Shown in pieces: positions 7,362 through 12,362 of a DNA stretch of 12,362 nt. Position 1 is the first letter of the stretch, and each line of letters opens with the position of its first letter. The position numbers were made by a program, and so were the translations under genes. The notes under the pieces were generated by a model. The model saw only the letters and a list, made by a program, of their open reading frames with translations, was not told the origin of the DNA and did no database searches. The DNA is from JAYGED01 sp046582565. GTDB lineage: Bacteria > Pseudomonadota > Alphaproteobacteria > JAAXGF01. The stretch spans positions 1-12,362 of the forward strand of contig JAYGED010000042.1 of NCBI GenBank assembly GCA_046582565.1, written 5' to 3'.

Positions 7362-7708
7362 AGTTCAAACTGATCATCGCTTTCGTTGATGTGGAGCAGA
7401 CCGAGACCGCGCTTGACTGCGCCCGTGCCGCCGGCGCCACCGGCTCGACGGTTATCGGCAGCGCGCGCGGCGAAGGCCTCAAGCCCGCCAAGACCTTTCT
7501 CGGCCTCGATGTGGAAGAGAGCCGCGACATGGTGTTGTTTCTGGTCGAGGCCCATCTCAGCCGGGGGATTCTTGAAAACCTGACGGAAACCTGTCAATTC
7601 GACGAATCGCCGGGCAGCGGCATCGCCTTTCAGATCGATATTGAGGACGCCGTCGGCTTGACCTCGCAGATCGGTATAATTTCCAGCGAAATAGAGGATC
7701 AGATATGA
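7358..7708 (+). CDS. PII-like nitrogen-regulator family protein, non-canonical
   Basis: This 116-residue soluble protein fits the PII/GlnB trimeric fold: a first strand KLIIAFV (4-10), a helix ETALDCARAAGATGSTVI (16-33), a loop replacing the T-loop (about 36-55), the strand MVLFLVEAHL (58-67) and a last part AFQIDIEDAVGL (90-101). PII proteins sense ATP/ADP and metabolites and act by contacting membrane transporters or enzymes. Two classical features are missing. The loop has no tyrosine, so uridylylation as in GlnB/GlnK is not possible. The B-loop equivalent ESPGSG (83-88) lacks the lysines of TGKIGDGK. Ligand and mode are therefore open. A strong Shine-Dalgarno (AAGGAGG, 7344-7350) sits 7 nt before the ATG. 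It overlaps the DUF1538 B gene before it and the CBS gene after it by four bases each, as expected for a dedicated regulator. Confidence 0.82.
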   Translation: MKFKLIIAFVDVEQTETALDCARAAGATGSTVIGSARGEGLKPAKTFLGLDVEESRDMVLFLVEAHLSRGILENLTETCQFDESPGSGIAFQIDIEDAVGLTSQIGIISSEIEDQI

Positions 7709-8118
7709 CCGAAAATGAATATACCCGCGTGCGATCATTGATGCGGCCGTCGCCGGGCATAATCGACGGCCTGGCCACGGTGCAGCAGGCGCTCGATATG
7801 ATGCGCCGAGAAAACGTCGGGGCGCTGATCATCGACCGCCGCCACGAAGGCGACGAATACGGCATCATTGTGCTATCGGACATTGCCGCCAAGGTGATTG
7901 CGGAGAACCGCTCGCCGGATCGCACCAGCGTCTACGAGGTGATGTCGAAACCGGTGGTTGCCGTGAACGCCAATATGGATATCAAATACGCTATTCGCCT
8001 GCTTAGCCGGTTTGATTTGTCCCGCGCCCTGGTCACCGAGCATGGCAAGCTTGTCGGTCTGGTATCGCTGCGCGAAATGGTGTTTCGTTACGTCCCGGAA
8101 AAAGCCGACGACGAGTAA
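7705..8118 (+). CDS. CBS domain pair protein
   Basis: This 137-residue protein consists almost entirely of two CBS motifs, a Bateman module. CBS1 spans roughly 8-68 (VRSLMRPSPGII to GIIVLSDIAAKVI) and CBS2 roughly 76-130 (VYEVMSKPVVAV to GLVSLREMVFRYV). Such modules bind adenosine nucleotides (AMP, ATP, SAM, c-di-AMP in different proteins) and report energy state to a partner. There is no fused enzyme or channel, so it must act in trans, most simply on the DUF1538 proteins encoded just upstream. GAGG (7694-7697) precedes the ATG by 7 nt, and the ATGA overlap with the PII-like gene suggests coupled translation. No signal or membrane segment is present. The bound ligand cannot be predicted. Confidence 0.9.
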   Translation: MTENEYTRVRSLMRPSPGIIDGLATVQQALDMMRRENVGALIIDRRHEGDEYGIIVLSDIAAKVIAENRSPDRTSVYEVMSKPVVAVNANMDIKYAIRLLSRFDLSRALVTEHGKLVGLVSLREMVFRYVPEKADDE

Positions 8119-8148
8119 AAATCAACTGCTGAACAAAGGAGAATGACC

Positions 8149-8355
8149 ATGGACGAAGATCGTTTCAACATGTCGATTCGCAAGTTTCTCAAGAAGGTCG
8201 GCGTCACCGCCCAGCGCGAGATCGAAAACAACATCCGGGGCGCCCTGACCGAAGGTAAGCTTACGGGCGAGGGCAAGGTCACCGCGCGCGCCGTGATCAC
8301 CCTTGAAGGTTTCGACGGCGCCACTGAGATCGTCGGCGAAATTGAGATCGGCTAG
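8149..8355 (+). CDS. Small DUF6494 family protein
   Basis: This 68-residue acidic/basic soluble protein carries the pattern FNMSIRKFLKKVGVTAQREIE near its N-terminus, followed by a beta-rich end (VTARAVITLEGFDGATEIVGEIEIG). I recognise it as DUF6494, a family of short proteins without known function. I chose the ATG at 8149 because AAAGGAG (8135-8141) lies 7 nt before it; the ATG at 8143 is only one base after that site, which is too close. The gene is 30 bp behind the CBS gene and ends the operon, followed by a weak stem-loop. As the last member of the DUF1538/PII/CBS set it may be a small accessory or assembly factor. That is inference from position only. Confidence 0.82.
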   Translation: MDEDRFNMSIRKFLKKVGVTAQREIENNIRGALTEGKLTGEGKVTARAVITLEGFDGATEIVGEIEIG

Positions 8356-8387
8356 GCGGGTAAATCGGCTCGATATTCTTATCCGCC
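8355..8387. other. Weak stem-loop at the end of the DUF6494 operon
   Basis: GGCGGGTAA (8355-8363) pairs with TTATCCGCC (8379-8387), with one G-U pair and a 15-nt loop. No U-tract follows on the plus strand, so it is not a clear intrinsic terminator. It could be an mRNA 3' stabiliser, an operator for the next promoter, which it partly overlaps, or chance. Confidence 0.3.
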
Positions 8388-8398
8388 GGTACTATAAG
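8370..8398 (+). promoter_or_regulatory. Possible promoter of the aminotransferase gene
   Basis: TCGATA (8370-8375) and TATAAG (8393-8398) are separated by 17 nt and each partly matches the -35 and -10 boxes. The spacing and the position 36 bp before the ATG at 8434 are right for a separate transcription start after the preceding operon. Match quality is moderate only. Confidence 0.3.
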
Positions 8399-8433
8399 TT
8401 CTAGCCACACACAGCTCCATATCGGAGAGCGTC

Positions 8434-9636
8434 ATGAGCATCCTCGCCGCCCGTCTTGATCGCATCAAGCCGTCACCGACCATCGCCGTTTCAACCAAGG
8501 CCGCCGAACTCAAGGCGGCGGGCCGTGATGTTATTGGTCTCGGCGCCGGTGAGCCGGATTTCGACACGCCCGAGAACATCAAGGAAGCGGCTTACAAGGC
8601 GATTGCCGGTGGTGACACGAAATACACCGCGGTCGACGGCACGGTGGCGCTCAAGCAGGCGATTTGCGACAAGTTCAAACGCGAGAACGGCCTGACTTAC
8701 GAAACCAACCAGATTACCGTCGGCTCGGGTGGCAAGCATGTCATCTTCAACGTTCTGATGGCGACCCTGGATCCCGGCGACGAGGTTGTCATTCCGGCTC
8801 CCTATTGGGTGTCGTATCCGGACATGGTGCAGCTTGCCGAGGGCACGCCGGTGATCGTCGAGGCGCCCCAGTCGAGCGGCTTCAAGCTTATGCCCGCCGA
8901 CCTCGAGGCGGCGATCACGCCGAACAGCAAATGGCTCATCTTCAATTCGCCGAGCAACCCGACCGGCGCCGCCTACAGCATTGATGAACTCAAGGCGCTC
9001 GGTGAGGTTCTGTTGCTCCACCCCCATGGCTGGGTGCTGTGCGACGATATCTACGAGCATCTCGTCTATGACGGCTTTAAATTTCACAGCTTTGCCAGCG
9101 CCGTGCCCGGGATATATGACCGCACCCTGACCATGAACGGGGTCTCCAAGGCCTATGCCATGACCGGCTGGCGGATCGGCTATGCCGGCGGCCCGGTGCC
9201 GCTGATCAAGGCGATCGCGAAGATTCAATCGCAGAGCACCTCGAATCCGTCTTCGGTGAGTCAGGCGGCGGCGGTCGAGGGCCTCAACGGCCCGCAGGAC
9301 TATATTGCCATGAGCAACGAGGTCTTTCGTGAGCGCCGTGATCTTGTGGTCGGTATGCTCAATCAGGCGACCGGCCTCGATTGCGCGACGCCTCAGGGTG
9401 CGTTCTATGTCTATCCGAGCTGTGCCGGCCTGATCGGCAAGACCACGCCTGACGGCGCCACCATCAGCAGCAGTGAGGATTTCGCCAGCTACCTGCTCGA
9501 ATCGGAAGGGGTGGCGGTGGTCCATGGCGCGGCGTTTGGGCTGGACCCTCATTTCCGTATCTCCTACGCCACCTCGACCGAGCTTCTGGAAGACGCCTGC
9601 GCGCGCATTCAGCGGGCTTGCGGCGAACTCAGGTGA
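8434..9636 (+). CDS. aatA: PLP-dependent aspartate (possibly aspartate/prephenate) aminotransferase
   Basis: This complete 400-residue fold-type I aminotransferase of the alphaproteobacterial AatA type transfers the amino group of aspartate to 2-oxoglutarate, giving oxaloacetate and glutamate. The PLP site is clear: Asn175 in NSPSNPTG, Asp204 and Tyr207 in CDDIYEHL, the Schiff-base Lys239 in GVSKAYAMTGWRIGY, and Arg375 in FRISYAT for the substrate carboxylate. Lys101 in SGGKHVIFN is the residue that contacts the distal carboxylate in this subgroup. Lys12 (RIKPSPT) matches the basic residue that I recall being linked to prephenate aminotransferase activity in related rhizobial enzymes, so a second role in tyrosine/phenylalanine synthesis is possible. 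GGAGAG (8424-8429) is a good ribosome-binding site. The stop overlaps the methyltransferase start, so the two are probably co-expressed. Confidence 0.93.
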   Translation: MSILAARLDRIKPSPTIAVSTKAAELKAAGRDVIGLGAGEPDFDTPENIKEAAYKAIAGGDTKYTAVDGTVALKQAICDKFKRENGLTYETNQITVGSGGKHVIFNVLMATLDPGDEVVIPAPYWVSYPDMVQLAEGTPVIVEAPQSSGFKLMPADLEAAITPNSKWLIFNSPSNPTGAAYSIDELKALGEVLLLHPHGWVLCDDIYEHLVYDGFKFHSFASAVPGIYDRTLTMNGVSKAYAMTGWRIGYAGGPVPLIKAIAKIQSQSTSNPSSVSQAAAVEGLNGPQDYIAMSNEVFRERRDLVVGMLNQATGLDCATPQGAFYVYPSCAGLIGKTTPDGATISSSEDFASYLLESEGVAVVHGAAFGLDPHFRISYATSTELLEDACARIQRACGELR

Positions 9637-10451
9637 GCCTAACCCGGCAACAATACGTCGCCGCAAATCGCGAGAGTTGGAACGAGTCGGCGCCGAAGCA
9701 CGCAGCGCGCAACCAGGAACAGCTGATCGCCGACTTTGCCGCGCCGGGTCATTCCTGCCTGGATGCGATCGAGACGGCCCAGCTCAAAGCGCTTGGCGTC
9801 ACGGGCAGCGATGTTGGCCAGCTTTGCTGCAATAACGGCCAGGAGCTGGTCTCGGTGAAGGGCCTGGGTGCTGCCCGCTGCGTCGGTTTCGACAATGCCG
9901 ATGAGTTCCTCGATCAGGCGCGACAAATCGCGGCGGCGGCAGGCCAGGAGGTGGAATTCCACCACGGCGATATTCACGAAATCCCGCAGCACTTTGACGC
10001 CTGTTTCGACATTCTCTACGTCACCATCGGGGCGCTTTGCTGGATGCCGAAGCTGGTGGATTTCTTCGCCGTGGTTGATCGGCTATTGCACCCCGGCGGC
10101 GCCATCCTGGTCTATGAGCATCATCCCATCCTCGCCATGTGGGATCCCTTCGACGATGTCGATCCGCCCCTGTGGAAACATTCCTATTTCAAACAGGATC
10201 CCTGGGTCGATACGGACGGCCTCGATTACTTCGATGGCGAGTCCTACGAATCGAAGCCGCTGTATACCTTCCAGCATACGCTTTCGGAAATTTTCATGGC
10301 CTGCATCGACAACGGCCTGGCGATTGAGAGCTTCGCCGAATACGACCATGATCAGTCGCTGAGCTATGGTCATCTGGAACGACTCGAAGCGAAGCTTCCG
10401 CTCAGCTATACTCTTGTCGCGCGCAAGCAGGAGGAGGTCACGGGGAGTTGA
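9633..10451 (+). CDS. Class I SAM-dependent methyltransferase
   Basis: This 272-residue Rossmann-fold methyltransferase has motif I in the variant form VGQLCCNNGQE (61-71) instead of the classic DxGxGxG. This form occurs in a branch whose members read LxCxxGQ followed by LxxLGA. The acidic residue for the SAM ribose is Asp87 (VGFDNAD), motif II/III is HHGDIHEIP (110-118) with FDILYVTIGAL (125-135), and the post-motif is LLHPGGAILVYEHHP (151-165). The C-terminal half (about 170-272) has many Trp, Tyr and Asp residues and probably forms the substrate cap; the substrate is unknown. I chose the GTG at 9633 because it makes a GTGA overlap with the aminotransferase stop and gives a natural N-terminus (SLTRQQYVAANRESWN). 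A TTG at 9618 would add five residues. Confidence 0.83.
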   Translation: MSLTRQQYVAANRESWNESAPKHAARNQEQLIADFAAPGHSCLDAIETAQLKALGVTGSDVGQLCCNNGQELVSVKGLGAARCVGFDNADEFLDQARQIAAAAGQEVEFHHGDIHEIPQHFDACFDILYVTIGALCWMPKLVDFFAVVDRLLHPGGAILVYEHHPILAMWDPFDDVDPPLWKHSYFKQDPWVDTDGLDYFDGESYESKPLYTFQHTLSEIFMACIDNGLAIESFAEYDHDQSLSYGHLERLEAKLPLSYTLVARKQEEVTGS

Positions 10452-10513
10452 TTCGACCACATGGTGTGGGGGCACTATTTGCGTTGGACGCTCTAATTTA
10501 AGGAACCGAGACC

Positions 10514-11482
10514 ATGGCTATTCGACAGCAGCGGGGATGGGAAATCCCCGAGTCCCTGGCGACTCCTGAAGATGTCTTCCTCAACCGCCGCAGCCTGCTC
10601 AAGGGCGTGGCTGCCGGGGCCATTCTGGCGGCACCCCTGGCCGCATCTCTATCCCGCGCGGCGATCGCGGCGGCCGATCCGAGCGCCGGCCTCTATCCGG
10701 TTGGGCGAAATGAAACTTACGTCCTGGATCGGCAATTGACCGGCGAGGAGATCACCTCGAAATACAATAATTTCTACGAATTCGGTTCCCATAAGCAGAT
10801 CGCCAAGGCGGCGCAGCAGCTCGTCATCCGGCCCTGGACGGTGACCATCGACGGCATGGTGGAGCAGGAGAAGACCGTCGCCATCGATGATTTGCTCAAG
10901 GCCATGTCGCTCGAAGAAAGGCTCTATCGCCACCGTTGCGTCGAGGCCTGGTCGATGACTATTCCCTGGTCGGGGTTTCCCTTGAAGGCGCTGGTCGATT
11001 ATGCGCGGCCTTTAGGGTCAGCGAAATATGTCGCCTTCGAGACCTTCAAGGATGCGGATATTGCTCCCGGCCAGCGCCAGGTCTGGTATCCCTGGCCCTA
11101 TACGGAGGGTCTCACCATCGCCGAGGCGACCAACGAGCTCGCCTTCATGGTGACCGGCGCCTACGGCAAGCCCATGGCCAAGCAGTTCGGCTCGCCCCTG
11201 CGCCTCGCCGTGCCCTGGAAATACGGTTTCAAGCATATCAAGTCGATCGTCCGGATGACCTTCACCGATGAACGCCCGAAGACCTTTTGGGAAACCCTGG
11301 CGGCCGACGAGTACGGCTTCTGGGCGAACGTTAATCCCGAGGTTGACCATCCCCGCTGGAGCCAGGCAAGCGAGCGCTTCCTCGCCACCGGCGAGCGCGT
11401 GCCGACCCTGCTCTACAACGGCTACACCGAGTTCGTCGGCGATCTCTATAAGGGCCTGGCAGGCGAGAAACTCTATATGTGA
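10514..11482 (+). CDS. msrP: Protein-methionine-sulfoxide reductase catalytic subunit MsrP (YedY)
   Basis: This 322-residue periplasmic molybdenum enzyme repairs oxidised methionine in envelope proteins. The N-terminus carries a Tat signal: the twin arginines in NRRSLLKG (24-31), a hydrophobic stretch (about 32-53) and an Ala-rich cleavage region near 50-54. NNFYEFGSHK (85-94) is typical of the family. Cys142 in RHRCVEAWSM is the cysteine expected to ligate molybdenum, and the sulfite-oxidase-type core continues through GSPLRLAVPWKYGFKHIKS. Length is normal and the gene looks intact. AAGGAAC lies about 8 nt before the ATG. MsrP takes electrons from the haem membrane protein MsrQ, whose gene usually follows directly. 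Here the stop is followed by a hairpin and an integrase region, and no msrQ is in the window. Regulation is not visible in the sequence. Confidence 0.93.
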   Translation: MAIRQQRGWEIPESLATPEDVFLNRRSLLKGVAAGAILAAPLAASLSRAAIAAADPSAGLYPVGRNETYVLDRQLTGEEITSKYNNFYEFGSHKQIAKAAQQLVIRPWTVTIDGMVEQEKTVAIDDLLKAMSLEERLYRHRCVEAWSMTIPWSGFPLKALVDYARPLGSAKYVAFETFKDADIAPGQRQVWYPWPYTEGLTIAEATNELAFMVTGAYGKPMAKQFGSPLRLAVPWKYGFKHIKSIVRMTFTDERPKTFWETLAADEYGFWANVNPEVDHPRWSQASERFLATGERVPTLLYNGYTEFVGDLYKGLAGEKLYM

Positions 11483-11489
11483 AAAAAAA

Positions 11490-11515
11490 GGGCCGGAACC
11501 AAAAGGTTCCGGCCC
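11490..11515. terminator. Strong hairpin behind msrP, with the U-tract on the minus strand
   Basis: GGGCCGGAACC (11490-11500) and GGTTCCGGCCC (11505-11515) form a perfect 11-bp stem with an AAAA loop. Eight A residues (11482-11489) sit just before it, so on the minus strand the hairpin is followed by U8, a textbook intrinsic terminator. On the plus strand the hairpin is followed by aatct, with no U-tract. It may still end msrP transcription weakly, and it would stop any minus-strand transcript entering from the right. Confidence 0.8.
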
Positions 11516-11634
11516 AATCTAACAGGGAGGCTTCACGTCTGGGAGTCACGAGTCCTAAAGTATCACCTCGTCTTATTATTCTTCATGTGGCTCTCTAATT
11601 CATTTAAAACAATAAGAATTTCCTGTAGGATAGT

Positions 11635-11663
11635 CTCAGTGCATATCTTCCGGTATCACTGAG
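11635..11663. repeat. Inverted repeat upstream of the integrase gene
   Basis: CTCAGTG (11635-11641) pairs with CACTGAG (11657-11663). After one bulged base, ATA (11643-11645) pairs with TAT (11654-11656). It lies about 45 bp before the integrase ATG in a non-coding stretch of roughly 190 bp, a position suited to an operator or recombinase/accessory-factor site. The role is inferred. Confidence 0.4.
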
Positions 11664-11675
11664 TGTCGGTGAATA

Positions 11676-11695
11676 TGGCCCCCTAGTGGCCCCCT
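11676..11695. repeat. Direct repeats tggccccct, possible integrase arm or operator sites
   Basis: The 9-mer tggccccct occurs at 11676-11684 and 11687-11695, one helical turn apart (11 bp). In addition cctgtagga occurs at 11622-11630 and again at 11693-11701, and gaatttcct (11616-11624) is inverted as aggaaattc (11698-11706). Such clusters beside a tyrosine recombinase gene are typical of arm-type binding sites or an autoregulatory operator. The second unit runs into the integrase ribosome-binding site (AGGA, 11698-11701). Confidence 0.5.
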
Positions 11696-11708
11696 GTAGG
11701 AAATTCAG

Positions 11709-12362
11709 ATGAGAAAAAACCTCACGGACCGATTTTGTCAGACAGCAAAGACAACCCGTGGCAAGCGAGCGGAATACGCCGACACCAACCCGAACGGCTG
11801 GAACCTAACGCTTCGCGTTTCCGAGACTGCAAAATTCTGGGATTGTCGTTACAGATTTAATGGCCAGCGCCAGCGCATCGGCCTGGGAACCTTTCCTGCA
11901 ATAGCGCTGAGTGAAGCGCGGCAAAAGTCTTTTGAGATTGGAAATTTGGCCAAGCAAGGCGTTGACCCCAAATCGAAGGCGGAAATGGATCAACGCCGAG
12001 AGCGCACGGTGGAGCAGGCTGCGCGAGCCTACATTGAGGGGCATTGCAAAGAGCACCAGAAATCCTGGCGACAGACTGAACGCCTATTCGATAAACATAT
12101 CCTAAGCAGGATCGGGAACATTCCATTGTCGGAGCTGACCAGAGCACACGTTCTGGAGCTGATGGACGACCTCACTGGCGAAGGTTTGACGGTTCAGGTC
12201 AATCGTGTTGTCAGTCAAATCAAAGCTTTCTGCAATTGGGCCGTCGAGGATCGTGAATGGATAGACGTCAACCCAGTAGCTTCCATCAATCGAGGAAAGA
12301 AAAAACGGTTCAAGGAGCGCAGCCGGGATCGATTTCTTTCCATCGACGAAATCGGCGCAATC
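11709..12362 (+). CDS. Tyrosine-type recombinase/integrase (5' part, runs off the window)
   Basis: An open frame of 218 codons runs from the ATG at 11709 to the last base without a stop. The N-terminal part (about 1-85) is an arm-type DNA-binding domain of the DUF4102 class: LTDRFCQTAK, then WNLTLRVSETAKFWDCRYR, then QRQRIGLGTFPAIALSEAR. A linker (KQGVDPKSKAEMDQRRERT) leads to the SAM-like core-binding domain from about 100 (VEQAARAYIEGHCKEH to FCNWAVEDREWIDVNPV). The catalytic domain begins at RFLSIDEIGAI, so the Arg...His-x-x-Arg...Tyr residues are beyond the edge. It drives integration and excision of a genomic island or prophage. AGGA (11698-11701) sits 7 nt upstream. Base composition is lower in GC than the core genes, in line with transfer. 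Confidence 0.92.
   Translation, partial: MRKNLTDRFCQTAKTTRGKRAEYADTNPNGWNLTLRVSETAKFWDCRYRFNGQRQRIGLGTFPAIALSEARQKSFEIGNLAKQGVDPKSKAEMDQRRERTVEQAARAYIEGHCKEHQKSWRQTERLFDKHILSRIGNIPLSELTRAHVLELMDDLTGEGLTVQVNRVVSQIKAFCNWAVEDREWIDVNPVASINRGKKKRFKERSRDRFLSIDEIGAI

Noticed and set aside
8491..9666. Minus-strand open frame of 391 residues opposite the aminotransferase
   Set aside because: The plus-strand aminotransferase has all PLP-site residues and a ribosome-binding site. The antisense frame is Arg/His-rich with no family signature.
11516..11640. Search for a tRNA or tmRNA 3' end as integration target
   Set aside because: I could not fold an acceptor stem with a T-arm and CCA-proximal sequence in this stretch, so no RNA gene is reported.
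11805..12147. Minus-strand frames (83 and 96 residues) opposite the integrase start
   Set aside because: The plus-strand frame is an unmistakable DUF4102-type integrase with a ribosome-binding site. The antisense frames have no signature.
1..12362. CRISPR arrays or long spaced repeats
   Set aside because: Apart from the 20-bp tandem pair and the short integrase-leader repeats, no regularly spaced repeats were seen.

Overview
The window looks like a high-GC alphaproteobacterial chromosome segment, perhaps Rhodospirillales or a relative. This is inferred from codon and GC character, the type of aspartate aminotransferase and the family mix; there is no rRNA or other firm taxonomic marker. The dense GC-rich core (about 1124-11482) is flanked by two visibly more AT-rich, accessory-looking ends.

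Left end (1-1123): a minus-strand gene for a protein with a C-terminal HEPN-like region is broken by an exact 20-bp tandem duplication. Deleting one copy restores a single 283-residue reading frame. A 211-bp spacer follows, with an imperfect stem-loop that resembles a mobile-element remnant.

Core, first part (1124-3409): a GNAT acetyltransferase (+) converges on a minus-strand pair, a short-chain dehydrogenase followed by a D-2-hydroxyacid dehydrogenase. The pair is divergent from the next operon.

Core, central operon (3542-8355): six closely packed genes encode a DUF3604 (PHP-like, probable metal-dependent) protein, two different DUF1538 membrane proteins, a non-canonical PII-like protein, a CBS-pair protein and a small DUF6494 protein. 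Overlapping start/stop codons and short gaps argue for one transcript. The best reading is a membrane transport or channel system of unknown substrate with its own soluble nucleotide sensors (PII-like and CBS) and a putative processing enzyme. This is the most interesting part of the window.

Core, last part (8434-11482): an aspartate/prephenate-type aminotransferase overlaps a class I SAM methyltransferase, followed by the Tat-exported molybdoenzyme MsrP. The usual membrane partner gene msrQ does not follow.

Right end (11483-12362): a strong hairpin, about 190 bp of AT-richer non-coding DNA with direct and inverted repeats, then the 5' part of a tyrosine recombinase running off the window. 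This looks like the left edge of an integrated element placed just behind msrP.
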